Shown piece by piece: positions 24,937 to 34,719 of a stretch of DNA of 39,639 bases. Under the pieces are notes generated by a model. The model saw nothing but the letters and a program-made list of their open reading frames with translations. It was not told the DNA's origin and searched no databases. Numbering within the stretch: the first letter of the stretch is position 1; each line of letters begins with the position of its first letter. Source of the DNA: Oscillatoriales cyanobacterium (GTDB lineage: Bacteria > Cyanobacteriota > Cyanobacteriia > Cyanobacteriales > Microcoleaceae); NCBI GenBank assembly GCA_004292745.1, contig RDXH01000066.1, positions 1 to 39,639 on the forward strand, written 5' to 3'. The translations under genes were made by a program, and so were the position numbers.

Positions 24937-25431
24937 CTATTTGTGGCGTTCTAGTTTTTTAATAACCCTCAAAACAAACAGCGATAGTAAAGCGCCAATT
25001 AAGGCAATTTCCCACAAGCCACAGCCTGCGGCACTCCCCAAAGCTGCGGATACCCAAATAGCGGCCGCAGAGGTGAGTCCGTGAACTTCGACTTCGCCTA
25101 TTTCCTGTTTAGATTGTCGCAGGATTTCTCCCCCTCCCAAAAAGCCAACCCCGGCGGCAATACCTTGAATTACACGCTCTATGGCATCTCGTACATTTTC
25201 ATTTTTACCAAGTGCTAAGGGGATTAAAACAAACAATGCAGAACCCATACTTACTAACATATGTGTTCTCAAACCTGCTGGTTTGTGTCGGAGTTGACGA
25301 TCCCACCCAATAATTCCACCAACTAATAAGGCTAGGCATAACCTGAATAGTATGCCTAGCCAACGTTCGGGAGATGATAAATTTGCGATCGACAATGTTT
25401 TACCACTAAAAACTGCTCGGATGTCACCCAT
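24937..25431 (-). CDS. MgtC/SapB family membrane protein
   Basis: A 164-residue inner-membrane protein with four or five hydrophobic segments. MgtC family signatures are present: GGIIGWDRQLRHKPAGLRTH, LVSMGSALFVL, GIAAGVGFLGGGEIL and HGLTSAAAIWVSAALG. It lacks the cytoplasmic C-terminal domain of Salmonella MgtC, as do SapB-like members. The family is linked to survival in low magnesium and to ATP synthase control in pathogens. In cyanobacteria the role is open. ATG at 25431. Confidence 0.92.
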   Translation of the reverse strand: MGDIRAVFSGKTLSIANLSSPERWLGILFRLCLALLVGGIIGWDRQLRHKPAGLRTHMLVSMGSALFVLIPLALGKNENVRDAIERVIQGIAAGVGFLGGGEILRQSKQEIGEVEVHGLTSAAAIWVSAALGSAAGCGLWEIALIGALLSLFVLRVIKKLERHK

Positions 25432-25493
25432 CTAAATTGCTTTTTTGGGCAGCCAAGAAGCCCACCTCACAAGAAATTAGAAGGACTTTGATT

Positions 25494-26150
25494 TTAGCGC
25501 AAGACGATATCCGATCGCAATCTGATTCCCAAATCTGTTTCCGGGCGAATCACAATCACATCCACACTGCGTCGCCCGAACAATACCCCCGCTAAAACAC
25601 CAATCCCAGCACCACCCAATACTTCTTCAGTGGCGATGGCTTTGTCGCCGGTAATCCCAGCCAGGGCGGCCGCTGCTGCTGCGCCCAATGCTGCACCTTG
25701 GGCGAGGGAACCTCCGTTAGCACCTTTTTGAACTTTTTCGGTTCTGGTAATAATGGTAGAATTTCCGTCAATCCGATAGCGTTGGCGACGGCTAACAATT
25801 AGTTCTGTAGCCACAAATTGAGTACCCTTTTGATTACCCCTTCTAGCAGGTTGCAGTTGACCGACTATTTCGCTACCTGCGGGGATTAAAACTCTACCTT
25901 GAGCCGTGCGGATGTCTCGTGCTACTCTTAAAGTTAAAGGTGCGGTTTCATCGGGAGTAACAACAATTTTATCTTTTTCATAGCTCACTGGAATTACACT
26001 GCCCGCTGGAATTCTGATACTACTATCCAATTGGGAGTATCTTTGAGCGACGGCGGGATTGGCCACCACCAGTGGGACACTGGTTCCTAGGGTAATTCCT
26101 AGGGCGAGGATGGCTGCTGTTGTCGATCGCAATGTTTGAGAAGTAATCAT
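25494..26150 (-). CDS. Secreted glycine-zipper protein, unknown function
   Basis: 218 residues from ATG 26150, which has AAGGA about ten bases upstream. A signal peptide (residues 1-36, ending NPAVAQ) precedes a beta-rich domain with the repeated phrase IPAGSVIPVSYE ... LIPAGSEIVGQL. This phrase resembles the C-terminal domain of VirB10/TrbI-type proteins. A Gly/Ala-rich segment (GGSLAQGAALGAAAAAALAG, then VLGGAGIGVLAGVLFG) is typical of glycine zippers that insert into membranes. No secretion-system genes are near. Likely periplasmic or outer-membrane associated. An upstream ATG at 26195 would add 15 residues. Confidence 0.8.
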   Translation of the reverse strand: MITSQTLRSTTAAILALGITLGTSVPLVVANPAVAQRYSQLDSSIRIPAGSVIPVSYEKDKIVVTPDETAPLTLRVARDIRTAQGRVLIPAGSEIVGQLQPARRGNQKGTQFVATELIVSRRQRYRIDGNSTIITRTEKVQKGANGGSLAQGAALGAAAAAALAGITGDKAIATEEVLGGAGIGVLAGVLFGRRSVDVIVIRPETDLGIRLRSDIVLR

Positions 26151-26374
26151 ATAAATTGTGTCCTTGCTTCGGTTTTGCTTTACTTGGTAACGCACAACTG
26201 CTAAACTTTTTCTGATTTTCCGTTCCTTTGATAGTTTAATGATGACAGGTGGGAATTCCTCAAGTTGGGAAGATAAGGTAGATAATCAAAAGTTTTAAAA
26301 ATTCAAAAAATTGATCTAGTCAGGAAATTTTAGAAGTTTGGGAAGATAAGGAAGATACACTCCACACTCAAGAT

Positions 26375-27340
26375 TCAATTGTTAAGAGCATTTAAGGCTA
26401 ACAAGCCGGCACCAAAAGCTGGTTCGTGTCGGGGTGCAATTACTTGGGCGTTAGGGGCGATCGCACTTATAGCAGTTTCAAACCGACTCTGGCAATTTCC
26501 ATCGCCACCCCACACACCTCCGATTAGGACAATTTCAAATTCTTCTGTTTGGTTAAACAGCCCTGAAATTACTGTTTTCGTCGCTAAAACTAATTCGGCC
26601 ACTGCACTATCCATAATGCCCTCAGCTATACGATCGCCCTCTGCTGCGGCGCGATCGACAATGGGTGCTAAAGCAGCTATTTCCTTGACTCCCCAACCGC
26701 GTCGGTAAACGACTTCTACCAAGTCTTCTAAGTTTTTTAGACCTAAATGTATTTGAAAATTCTCTGCAAGTGTGGTATAAATTTGCCGTCCATCGTAGAA
26801 TCTCAAAGCAGCTTGCAAACCCTGAATGGCGATGTTGTAGGCGCTACCTTCATCCCCTAAAATATATCCCCAACCCCCGACTCGTTTAGTTTTTCCGTGG
26901 CGGTTTTGTCCGAAAACAATCGATCCTGTACCGGAAATCACGGCGAGGCCGACTGGATGGCCCGTACCGCCTACCAGTGCGATCGCGCTATCACTAGAAA
27001 TTATAATATTTCTGGGCCCGAAAGACCGAGTAACGGGTAAATTAGGAGTCAACTGCAAGTTCTGTACTAAAAATTGCAGGATTTCCACGTCTTTCGGACG
27101 TCCGACTCCTGCTAATCCCAGACAAATTGCTTCGATGTTGAGATGGCTATCGGGGTTGATGTTAGCGGAAATCACAGCTTGTTCGATCGCCAATTTAATC
27201 GATTGTTTGGCTGACTCAATTCCCAGTGTTTGATAATTTGATGGCCCTGCTTCGCCGCGCCCCAAAACCACCTGATTTTCATCCATCAACAGACAAATAG
27301 TCTTAGTACCACCGCCATCTATGCCAAATACGTAACTCAT
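26375..27340 (-). CDS. BadF/BadG/BcrA-family ATPase, probable N-acetylglucosamine kinase
   Basis: A 321-residue actin-fold sugar kinase. The phosphate-1 loop is YVFGIDGGGTKTICLL, the second phosphate loop is VISGTGSIVFGQN, and GGWGYILGDEGSAYNIA is the NAGK-type signature. GAGLLALN closes the C-terminus. Members phosphorylate GlcNAc or similar amino sugars in cell-wall recycling. A benzoyl-CoA reductase activator role is unlikely because the iron-sulfur Cys motif is absent. The start at 27340 is supported by GAGGGA about 10 bases upstream. A TTG at 27358 is rejected because it overlaps that site. Confidence 0.9.
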   Translation of the reverse strand: MSYVFGIDGGGTKTICLLMDENQVVLGRGEAGPSNYQTLGIESAKQSIKLAIEQAVISANINPDSHLNIEAICLGLAGVGRPKDVEILQFLVQNLQLTPNLPVTRSFGPRNIIISSDSAIALVGGTGHPVGLAVISGTGSIVFGQNRHGKTKRVGGWGYILGDEGSAYNIAIQGLQAALRFYDGRQIYTTLAENFQIHLGLKNLEDLVEVVYRRGWGVKEIAALAPIVDRAAAEGDRIAEGIMDSAVAELVLATKTVISGLFNQTEEFEIVLIGGVWGGDGNCQSRFETAISAIAPNAQVIAPRHEPAFGAGLLALNALNN

Positions 27341-27521
27341 GCCAAAATTATCCCTCAAGCGGGCAAAAAAAACACTCGAATTTGAATCGAAACATAATAT
27401 TATAACATTTTTTTTAGTTGCTCTTAAAATACATAATTCAAATTTGCTAATTGTATAATTTCTGGTGTACAGTTAATTTGGAAAAAATTGCTAAATATTC
27501 CCATAATTTCGGGCAAAAATC

Positions 27522-28529
27522 ATGAAAGTCGGCGTATTCAGTACCAAATCCTACGATCGCACATTTCTGGAAGCAGCCAATGTCGATGACCAACACGACT
27601 TAGTTTTTTTTGAACCGCGCCTCACTATGGAAACAAGCGTTTTGGCGACAGGATTACCCGCCATCTGCGCCTTCGTCAACGACCAATTAGATGCCAAAAC
27701 ACTAAGTGCGATCGCCCAAACAGGTGTCCGCTTAATCGCCCTGAGATCCGCCGGCTTCAATCACGTCGATTTAGCAGCAGCCCGCGACTTAGAATTTACT
27801 CTCCTGAGAGTACCCGCCTATTCTCCCTTTTCCGTCGCCGAACACGCCGTCGCCCTGATTTTATCCCTCAACCGCAAAATCCACCGCGCCTACAACCGCG
27901 TCCGGGAAAACAATTTCGCCCTAGAAGGGCTGTTGGGCTTCGATCTTCACGGACGAACTGTCGGAATCGTTGGTACTGGGAAAATTGGCGCACTTACCGC
28001 CAAAATTCTGCACGGATTTGGATGTCGCCTCACAGGATACGATGTTTCCCAAAACCCGGATTGTCTAGGGATGGGGATGGAATATCTCTCGCTTCCAGAA
28101 CTATTTGCTACTTCCGATATTGTCAGTCTCCATTGTCCGCTGCTACCAGAAACCTACCACCTGATCGACGCAGCAGCAGTCAATCAGATGAAAGAAGGCG
28201 TGATGCTGGTTAATACCAGTCGCGGTCAGTTGATTGACACCAAAGCCGTAACTCATGGACTGAAGTCTGGTAAAATCGGATACCTGGGCTTAGATGTTTA
28301 CGAGCAAGAGAGCGACCTGTTTTTTGATGATTTGTCAAATCAAGTAATTCAAGACGACATATTCCAGCGTCTGTTAACTTTCCCCAACGTCTTAATTACC
28401 GGTCATCAAGCTTTTTTCACGGAGGAAGCTTTGAGAAATATTGCGACGACAACAATCAGCAACATCACTGATTTTGAACAAGGACGCCCTTGTCCCAATC
28501 AAATCAGCCTCGATCGGGTAAAAAAATAA
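27522..28529 (+). CDS. D-lactate dehydrogenase family (2-hydroxyacid dehydrogenase)
   Basis: 335 residues, the length of fermentative D-lactate dehydrogenase (LdhA/Ddh), which reduces pyruvate with NADH. The NAD-binding motif is [18 protein letters not shown]. The catalytic triad is at [10 protein letters not shown] and [12 protein letters not shown] (Arg region), LDVYEQES (Glu) and [14 protein letters not shown] (His). The N-terminal [15 protein letters not shown] is typical of the Ddh group. In cyanobacteria Ddh serves dark fermentation and can use D-lactate. ATG 27522 has no strong ribosome-binding site. Monocistronic by spacing. Confidence 0.94.
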   Translation: MKVGVFSTKSYDRTFLEAANVDDQHDLVFFEPRLTMETSVLATGLPAICAFVNDQLDAKTLSAIAQTGVRLIALRSAGFNHVDLAAARDLEFTLLRVPAYSPFSVAEHAVALILSLNRKIHRAYNRVRENNFALEGLLGFDLHGRTVGIVGTGKIGALTAKILHGFGCRLTGYDVSQNPDCLGMGMEYLSLPELFATSDIVSLHCPLLPETYHLIDAAAVNQMKEGVMLVNTSRGQLIDTKAVTHGLKSGKIGYLGLDVYEQESDLFFDDLSNQVIQDDIFQRLLTFPNVLITGHQAFFTEEALRNIATTTISNITDFEQGRPCPNQISLDRVKK

Positions 28530-28723
28530 GATCCCCATTGCTTACAATCAGATTAACTCGTTATTTTCAGCCGTACAGGATGGACTTCTCCCACAGAAAC
28601 CGAGTTGCTGTGTCAGTCCTTTTTACTTGCAATTTGTGAAACTTTGCTGTACTAATTACCGGATAATTAGACGACAGCAATTCTCAGGTTGCAATACAAC
28701 TTAACAAGTGAGGAAAGTATCAA

Positions 28724-29161
28724 ATGACACAAGATAATTTTGCCGAGGAAACAAAAACAATCACTGAAGTCACCAAAATCGACATGGTAATTGAGAAACC
28801 AGGTGCGATCGCGAAAATCGAAACTCCAGAAACCACCGCAGGACAGTTCCAAGACATTAAAGACCAAGTTTTGACTATTTTGTCAGAACTGCCAGCCTAT
28901 GTATCCAATTTTTTCGCCGAATATCAAAAGCCGATCGTCACCGTGGGTTTAATTTTGACAGGTGCCGTAAGTGCCAAAGTAACCCTGGCTGTACTCAATG
29001 CTTTGAATGAGGTGCCTTTGGTAGCCCCAACTTTTGAATTGATCGGCATTGGATATGCAGGTTGGTTTGTTTACCGCTATTTACTCAAAGCTTCCGATCG
29101 CCAAGAATTGCTAGCAGAAATAGAATCTTTAAAAGAACAAGTTGTCGGCAAAGATTCTTAA
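28724..29161 (+). CDS. CAAD-domain (CurT/CURT1-like) thylakoid membrane protein
   Basis: A 145-residue protein with an N-terminal acidic/variable part (1-50), an amphipathic helix, two membrane segments (about 68-90 PIVTVGLILTGAVSAKVTLAV, and 100-122 LVAPTFELIGIGYAGWFVYRYLL) and a C-terminal charged helix. This is the CAAD layout, shared with plant CURT1 and cyanobacterial CurT, which bend thylakoid membranes. CAAD domains also anchor some aminoacyl-tRNA synthetases, but no synthetase is fused here. GAGGAAAG about ten bases upstream supports the ATG. It is convergent with aroA. Confidence 0.92.
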   Translation: MTQDNFAEETKTITEVTKIDMVIEKPGAIAKIETPETTAGQFQDIKDQVLTILSELPAYVSNFFAEYQKPIVTVGLILTGAVSAKVTLAVLNALNEVPLVAPTFELIGIGYAGWFVYRYLLKASDRQELLAEIESLKEQVVGKDS

Positions 29162-29184
29162 AGGGAGTGGTTAGTGGTTATTTG

Positions 29185-30540
29185 TCAATTTGGATGGCAA
29201 ATTTGTTGCAAAGTAGCGGTAAAATCTGGGTAGGAAATAGCCGCAGCTTCGGCTCGGTGAATATTAGTAGTACCCCTGGCATTCAGGGCTGCGATCGCTA
29301 AACTCATCGCGATTCTATGGTCTGTGTAACTATCAACATCAGCGCCGGTTAAAGAAGTTCCTCCGGTAATTTCCAAACCGTCGGGTAACTCGGTAATTTG
29401 AGCACCCATGCGGTTGAGTTCCGCAGCAGTCACAGCTAGCCGATCGCTCTCTTTGACTCGCAACTCGGCCGCATCCCGAATAATGGTTGTACCAGATGCA
29501 AAAGTTGCCGCTACTGCCAAAATCGGAATTTCGTCAATCAGTCGGGGAATTAAGTCACCAGCAATGGTGCATCCCCGCAACTGGGCGGAACTCTTCACCA
29601 AAATATCGGCTACCGGTTCCCCAGCCGCCACCCGCTGATTTTGCAGTTCAATGTGAGCTCCCATCATTTCTAAAGCTTCCAAAATGCCTGTACGAGTTGG
29701 GTTGACACCGACATTTTCCACTACTAACTCGGAACCAGGGACGATCGCCCCAGCAACTAACCAAAAAGCCGCCGAACTGATATCTCCAGGTACAATTACT
29801 TTCTGCCCTTGGAGTTGGGCACAACCGGTCACTGTAACACTGCAAGTTTCAGGATCTACTGTTAATTTGGCTCCAAAAGCTTGCAACATCCGTTCGCTAT
29901 GATCTCGTGACAAAGCCGGTTCAGTAACAGTCGTTTCTCCCTCCGCCATCAAACCGGCCAGTAGAATACAAGATTTAACTTGAGCCGAGGCGATGGGGGA
30001 ATGGTAGTGAATCCCTTTTAATTGCTGTCCCAGTACCGCTAAAGGTGCTAGAGAATTATTTCGTCGCCCCCAAATTTGTGCTCCCATTTGTTGCAGCGGT
30101 TTAATGACACGGGACATGGGGCGCGATCGCAGGGAACAGTCCCCCGTCACCGCAAAAAAACGCCCTGGATGAGAGGCTAAAATCCCCAACATCAGCCGCA
30201 TCGTCGTGCCCGAATTACCCGCATCCAAGACTTCCACAGGCTCCTCTAATGCGCCAATTCCCACACCCTCGACTGTGACCAACTCCGTGTTTAGTTCCGA
30301 AACTTTGGCTCCCAGGAGTGAGAAACATTTAGCAGTGCTCCGGGGGTCTTCTCCCAGCAGCAGGCCCTCAATAGTTGTTTCACCGTGGGCGATCGCACCC
30401 AACATCAAAGCTCGGTGAGAAATTGATTTATCGCCCGGAATCCGAATCCGACCTTGTAGCGACCAGCCAGAGGCGGGTTTTTGAATGCTTAAAGTTTGAC
30501 TTTCACCGGTTTGGGTAGTGGTTATAATGGCAGCTTGCAT
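29185..30540 (-). CDS. aroA: 3-phosphoshikimate 1-carboxyvinyltransferase (EPSP synthase)
   Basis: Joins shikimate-3-phosphate and PEP in the sixth step of the shikimate pathway. 451 residues. The phosphate-binding [16 protein letters not shown] lies near the N-terminus. [17 protein letters not shown] is the PEP-loop segment. [19 protein letters not shown] and the catalytic [20 protein letters not shown] are present, followed by [17 protein letters not shown]. The [10 protein letters not shown] form is that of class II-like bacterial enzymes, which have Ala-free loops compared with class I (GNAGTAMR). The first 20 residues are a variable extension. ATG at 30540. Confidence 0.97.
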   Translation of the reverse strand: MQAAIITTTQTGESQTLSIQKPASGWSLQGRIRIPGDKSISHRALMLGAIAHGETTIEGLLLGEDPRSTAKCFSLLGAKVSELNTELVTVEGVGIGALEEPVEVLDAGNSGTTMRLMLGILASHPGRFFAVTGDCSLRSRPMSRVIKPLQQMGAQIWGRRNNSLAPLAVLGQQLKGIHYHSPIASAQVKSCILLAGLMAEGETTVTEPALSRDHSERMLQAFGAKLTVDPETCSVTVTGCAQLQGQKVIVPGDISSAAFWLVAGAIVPGSELVVENVGVNPTRTGILEALEMMGAHIELQNQRVAAGEPVADILVKSSAQLRGCTIAGDLIPRLIDEIPILAVAATFASGTTIIRDAAELRVKESDRLAVTAAELNRMGAQITELPDGLEITGGTSLTGADVDSYTDHRIAMSLAIAALNARGTTNIHRAEAAAISYPDFTATLQQICHPN

Positions 30541-30807
30541 TGAGATAAACTGTGATGAGATGGCGTTAGTTATCCTAGCGTCTTCCTAGTCATTAGTCAG
30601 TAATGTACACAAAAAATCCAAATATTACGAAAAATTTACAATTTCTATCCGTGTATTTACCTAAATTTACAAACTGTTAACTTTTGAATGACGATCGACA
30701 CAATTGGAGATTTGCGATCGCCCATGTTACATTTTTGAGGTATCAGACAAAATCTTCTGACTTCCATCCTTCGATCTTCCATCACAAATTCTAGATTTTT
30801 TATTATT

Positions 30808-31302
30808 ATGCTGACGCATCACCGCAAGCCTGTAAGTCTATCACTGATCTCCACAGATTTACCCCTATGGTCAGTCGTTGAAACTGCTGGTACACTGTAT
30901 CAAAAAGACACCGATCGCTTTCACTTATTGTTGCACGAACCAGCCCTACTCGATCGCACATTTAGCGATGGCTCGAACGAACCAGTTTCTATCTTACCAA
31001 CTACTACAAAACCGCGGTTGCTGTGGCTAGAAGTTTCCCCCTATCGAGTAGTGATGACTATGCAAGGAAACGGCAAATACAGTTACCGTCACTGCTGGGA
31101 GCGAGGGATGTACGGCCTGAGTCGTTATTGGCTTCAGGGAGAATCCCTAGTAACTCCTGAACAGTTACGGCTTCGCAACTTCACCCGCCAATTAATTCTC
31201 ACAGGAAAGCCGGAACCGGAACACCTGCGATTAGAATACGAACTGTGGTCGGAAAAAGTGCAATTAGGTCGATATATTTTGAATTTAGAAATCCATCATT
31301 GA
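30808..31302 (+). CDS. Cyanobacterial protein of unknown function
   Basis: 164 residues with no signal peptide or membrane segment. It is rich in aromatic and basic residues (YRHCWERGMYGLSRYWLQGE). I do not recognise the family. The middle contains TKPRLLWLEVSPYRVVMTMQGNGKYSYRHC read as alternating beta strands, suggesting a compact beta-rich fold. ATG at 30808 follows an A/T-rich stretch. Its last 7 bp overlap the convergent lipoprotein gene. Possible real gene because of good codon structure and length between two clear neighbours. Confidence 0.7.
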   Translation: MLTHHRKPVSLSLISTDLPLWSVVETAGTLYQKDTDRFHLLLHEPALLDRTFSDGSNEPVSILPTTTKPRLLWLEVSPYRVVMTMQGNGKYSYRHCWERGMYGLSRYWLQGESLVTPEQLRLRNFTRQLILTGKPEPEHLRLEYELWSEKVQLGRYILNLEIHH

Positions 31303-31781
31303 GTTGGGCTCTTACAGTAATTAATCAGTTTCTCAGTCACAGCATCTTGAGTTGCTGCGGCTTCATTCGCCTGCTGTCCAGCTTTCATAATATCTGCTTG
31401 AGCTTTTCGGATTTGCTCTCGACCTTCTATACTTGTAGAAGCACGATTTCCTGCCTCAAGAGCTTTGCCCATGTCTCCAATTGCTTGACCCATTTCCCGG
31501 AACGATTTAACTGACTGGCTCTGCAATTCTTTGAGGTTGGTGTCTGTCAGTGACAGAGACTCTAATTCTTTCGATGTCTGGTTTAAGTCTTTAGCTAAGT
31601 TCTTGGTAGTCCCTGTATCGTTGCTGTCTTTTTTAGTTTCAATCAGTGCGTTGCCTTTAGTGACAATTTCTGTCAATTTAGTACACTCGACAACTCGGTC
31701 GTCTTTTTGGCAACTAACAGTTAACAAACAGCAAGCAGCAACGAGCAGAATGATAGCAATTTGTTTTGGTAAAAAGTACAT
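31296..31781 (-). CDS. Predicted lipoprotein with helical domain, unknown function
   Basis: 161 residues. The signal segment IAIILLVAACCLLTVSC ends in a lipobox with Cys24 (TVSC-QK). The mature part is almost all helical with heptad-like spacing (LNQTSKELESLSL, FREMGQAIGDMGKAL), and a final Cys in LINYCKSP may pair with the Cys in VVECTKL. It resembles small periplasmic helical lipoproteins, but I cannot name the family. It ends inside the convergent upstream gene (7-bp overlap). Confidence 0.75.
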   Translation of the reverse strand: MYFLPKQIAIILLVAACCLLTVSCQKDDRVVECTKLTEIVTKGNALIETKKDSNDTGTTKNLAKDLNQTSKELESLSLTDTNLKELQSQSVKSFREMGQAIGDMGKALEAGNRASTSIEGREQIRKAQADIMKAGQQANEAAATQDAVTEKLINYCKSPTQ

Positions 31782-31811
31782 TAATCCTCACTACGTCCCT
31801 ATTTAGGAACT

Positions 31812-32498
31812 ATGGTAAAAAACAGCAATAACCTACAGAAAGGTAACATTTGGGGATATCTTACCCTACTTTTGCCTATTTCCTTAACGGCGGTTGCCAG
31901 TTTTGAGTCGGGAGGGATGTTTTGGACGATCGCAGCCGCCGCGGGTATGGGCTGGGCTTACAAGCTCTACCAGCAGCAAGAAAAACATAAACTCGCTCAT
32001 TTAGACTCGGTTTTTTACCGATTAATCAAGGAAAATCAAGGGCGAGTGACTGCTTTGGATTTGGCGATGAATGCCAAACTCCCTGGAGCCAAAGTTCAAG
32101 AGTATCTAGACGAGCGCGCCTCTGAGTTTGGTGCAGATTTTGAAGTGACTGAGCAAGGCGGAATCTTGTATTATTTCCAAGTAGCTCCTACTGGGAATCT
32201 AGCCGAAACAACTCCTGGGGAAATAGGAGAAATTCCTGTCAAAGCAGCAGAAACAAATCCGCAAAAAGTCTCAATGAAAAGTCCTGATTTATTCCCCATT
32301 TCGCCCAAAACAGCCACTACCAATCCCAAAATATCTTTTACCCAGACGGAACTATCCCGCAGATTTAAAGTTCACGCTAGCACCATCGGTAAGTGGAAAC
32401 TTAAGCCAGAGTTTCCCCAGTGGAGCAGCGAAAAAGACCCAGAGGCGATCGCCTGGGAATATTCTATCAAGAATAAGCGCTTTTATCCCAAAGATTAA
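31812..32498 (+). CDS. Membrane protein with two helix-turn-helix-like segments
   Basis: 228 residues. Two hydrophobic segments near the N-terminus (about 13-32 and 34-48) anchor it. A cytoplasmic region begins with a winged-helix-like segment (about 65-118: VFYRLIKENQGRVTALDLAM, then VQEYLDERASEFGADFEVT and GGILYYF). After a Pro/Thr-rich linker comes FTQTELSRRFKVHASTIGKWK (about 178-198), which reads as a helix-turn-helix. No known membrane-bound regulator name fits. It may sense membrane state and bind DNA or act by protein contacts (inference). The ATG lies 30 bp from the divergent lipoprotein gene. Confidence 0.75.
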   Translation: MVKNSNNLQKGNIWGYLTLLLPISLTAVASFESGGMFWTIAAAAGMGWAYKLYQQQEKHKLAHLDSVFYRLIKENQGRVTALDLAMNAKLPGAKVQEYLDERASEFGADFEVTEQGGILYYFQVAPTGNLAETTPGEIGEIPVKAAETNPQKVSMKSPDLFPISPKTATTNPKISFTQTELSRRFKVHASTIGKWKLKPEFPQWSSEKDPEAIAWEYSIKNKRFYPKD

Positions 32499-32546
32499 GA
32501 CCAGAAGGTATCATATTATTTGTACTTCTCTTTTCTCCTTTCTCCT

Positions 32547-32846
32547 ATGTCACAACCAACCTTGCGAGTAGTCGCACGCCTCGTCGCCTTTCCCGAAAAA
32601 GTAGCCGAACTTAAATCCCTGTTACTGAGCATTATGGAGCCAACTCGCCAAGAACCGGGCTGCATCAAATACGAACTGCTACAAAATCAGGCAGACCCCA
32701 CCGATTTTACCTTTGTTGAAGAGTGGGAAAGCTCCGATTTACTGGAACTACATCTGGCTTCAAATCACATTCAAGCGGCTGTCATGAAATTAGAAGGTTT
32801 AGCAGTGGCACCGCCAGATATCCGTCGCTATGAATTGCTAGCTTGA
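32547..32846 (+). CDS. ABM-domain protein (putative quinol monooxygenase)
   Basis: A 99-residue dimeric alpha-beta barrel protein of the antibiotic biosynthesis monooxygenase type (YgiN-like). Characteristic are TLRVVARLVAFPEKVAELKS at the start, TRQEPGCIKYELLQN, FTFVEEWESSDLLELHLAS and NHIQAA. Some members oxidise quinols without cofactor, while for many the substrate is unknown. ATG 32547 is preferred over a longer frame from 32520, which adds a CT-rich repeat-derived tail. The MOSC gene follows after 78 bp. Confidence 0.88.
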   Translation: MSQPTLRVVARLVAFPEKVAELKSLLLSIMEPTRQEPGCIKYELLQNQADPTDFTFVEEWESSDLLELHLASNHIQAAVMKLEGLAVAPPDIRRYELLA

Positions 32847-32924
32847 GCGACTGTTAAAATCTAATTTATTCCTGTTAGTAACCCATTTTTTTCCTCATAG
32901 TTGAATTTACCTGGTCTTAACAAG

Positions 32925-33731
32925 ATGACAACACCAACCATAAAACAGTTATTTACTTACCCCATCAAAGGTCTGACACCGCAACCAATGTCAGAGTTGG
33001 ACTTAACATCAGGACACGGCATTAAGGGCGATCGAGCTTTTGCCTTAATCTTTGCAGATTATATTGAAACGGACAAAAACCTCACAAAAAACTTGCCTTG
33101 GATGAGTAAAAAACATTTTGCTGTCCAAAACGATTGGCCGGCTTTAGCAGCCCTATCCTGTGAGTATGAACCAGAAACAGCAGTTTTAACAGTTAAGCAT
33201 CGAGGAGTGGAAGTATTAACAGCAGCAACCAATACAGCAGCGGGGCGCGATCGCATTAGCAGCTTTTTTACCGAATATCTAGCCAGCATTGAACCCACCA
33301 AGGAAGCCAGACACCCGCAACGCTCACCTTTATATTTAGCAGGAAATAGTAGTGGCGAAACTCGCTATCCTGACAGAGAACCCGTCCACATTTCTTTACT
33401 CAGTCAAGCAACACTAGACCAATTAACAGCAAGGGCTGGTAGCCACATTGATGTAGGCCGCTTTCGCCCGAATATTGTCTTAGAAGGTATGGCACCTTGG
33501 TCAGAATTTGAGTTAATTGGTCAACATTTTCAACTAGGTAACGCACTAATTGAAGTGACAGCACGAATCGGTCGCTGTGTCAATATAGAAGTGAATCCAG
33601 AAACGGGCGATCGGGACATTGCCCTACTTAGTTTACTGCAACAAGAATTCGGTCACGCACAAACCGGTGTGTTAGCCAAAGTAATTAATAGCGGTCATGT
33701 TAAACTCGCCGATGTTTTGACTGCTGTTTAG
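32925..33731 (+). CDS. MOSC-domain protein
   Basis: A 268-residue protein with an N-terminal MOSC_N beta-barrel (IKQLFTYPIKGLTPQPMSEL ... GIKGDRAFALI) and the MOSC domain. The MOSC region is visible in HISLLSQATLDQLTARAG, FRPNIVLEGMAPWSEFE and IGRCVNIEVNPETGDRD, where the Cys sits at the place of the molybdenum-ligand Cys of mARC/YcbX proteins. Such proteins reduce N-hydroxylated compounds or transfer sulfur to the cofactor. ATG 32925 is preferred to the TTG at 32901. Confidence 0.92.
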   Translation: MTTPTIKQLFTYPIKGLTPQPMSELDLTSGHGIKGDRAFALIFADYIETDKNLTKNLPWMSKKHFAVQNDWPALAALSCEYEPETAVLTVKHRGVEVLTAATNTAAGRDRISSFFTEYLASIEPTKEARHPQRSPLYLAGNSSGETRYPDREPVHISLLSQATLDQLTARAGSHIDVGRFRPNIVLEGMAPWSEFELIGQHFQLGNALIEVTARIGRCVNIEVNPETGDRDIALLSLLQQEFGHAQTGVLAKVINSGHVKLADVLTAV

Positions 33732-33750
33732 CTAAATCTCAAAGTCAAAA

Positions 33751-34716
33751 TTACAAAGATTGACAAATTCCCATTAATGTGCATTCCCAAACCAATCGTG
33801 GCTGTACATAGTTCAGTAAATATTGTCGCGCTTTTTCTAAAGGCTCTAAGGGCGATCGACTAATTTCCCCAGCCAAAAATTGCTGCCAGTAACAGTGCTG
33901 TAAATAATCGATTAACCATAACTGAGATTCAGTATCCAAAGTTTTATCAATTTCCTTAGCCAATTCCAACGCCGATCGCAAATTTTGAGGCAACTGCTTA
34001 ACTTTTTGTAACAAATCATCCGGCATCGATTGCAGTTGCCGCCAAATAGCAATGGCCTCTCCAGGACTTCCCTGGGCCATTCCCATCACCTCAGCATGGG
34101 ACAAAATCTCTCCAAATCCCCTTTGCTGCAATACCAGTGCCATCGCTGCGGGATTCAGGCGATTAAACTGAATTTTTTGACACCGCGAAATCAAAGTGGG
34201 TAACAAAGATTCCACAGTCGGAGCCATTAAAATTAGCGCAGCTTTTCCCGGTTCTTCCAAAGTCTTCAATAAACCATTGGCAGCCCCCTCACCCATCGTT
34301 TCTGCTTGCGACAACACGACAATAGAACGGGAAGATTCTAGGGGTGGTCTACTCAGAAAATCACCGATTTCTCGCACCTGTTCTAGTCGAATTTGGGGCG
34401 GTGATTTCCGCTTCAAGCCCGCTTCCTCAGCTTCCTGTGCTGACAGCCGCTTGCCTTGATTCATGTAAGTTGGTTCTACCCAGAGCAAATCTGGGTGATT
34501 TCCCAGGCGCACGCGGTTTTGCACCGAGGCTATTAATTTTGGTTGTGTCAGATTTGCCGAGAATAAAAGCTCAATAAAACACCGAGCCGCTAAACTTTTG
34601 CCGATCCCGTTAGAGCCAACAAATAAATAGCCAGGAGCAATGCGGTTGCCACCGACGGCTTGAGTGAGTAATTCTACTGCCTGGTTTTGTCCGATTAATG
34701 ATTCAAAATAATCCAT
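33751..34716 (-). CDS. holB: DNA polymerase III delta' subunit (clamp loader)
   Basis: A 321-residue clamp-loader AAA+ protein. The Walker A-like loop is FVGSNGIGKSLAARCF, the sensor-1 region ILMAPTVESLLPTLISRCQKIQF carries the SRC motif, and GEGAANGLLKTLEEPGKAALI is the delta' signature. The delta-prime family often has zinc-binding Cys residues between these, but here the region contains no CxxC. It lies three bases downstream of tmk in the same direction, a common tmk-holB operon. Confidence 0.93.
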   Translation of the reverse strand: MDYFESLIGQNQAVELLTQAVGGNRIAPGYLFVGSNGIGKSLAARCFIELLFSANLTQPKLIASVQNRVRLGNHPDLLWVEPTYMNQGKRLSAQEAEEAGLKRKSPPQIRLEQVREIGDFLSRPPLESSRSIVVLSQAETMGEGAANGLLKTLEEPGKAALILMAPTVESLLPTLISRCQKIQFNRLNPAAMALVLQQRGFGEILSHAEVMGMAQGSPGEAIAIWRQLQSMPDDLLQKVKQLPQNLRSALELAKEIDKTLDTESQLWLIDYLQHCYWQQFLAGEISRSPLEPLEKARQYLLNYVQPRLVWECTLMGICQSL

Positions 34717-34719
34717 AAT

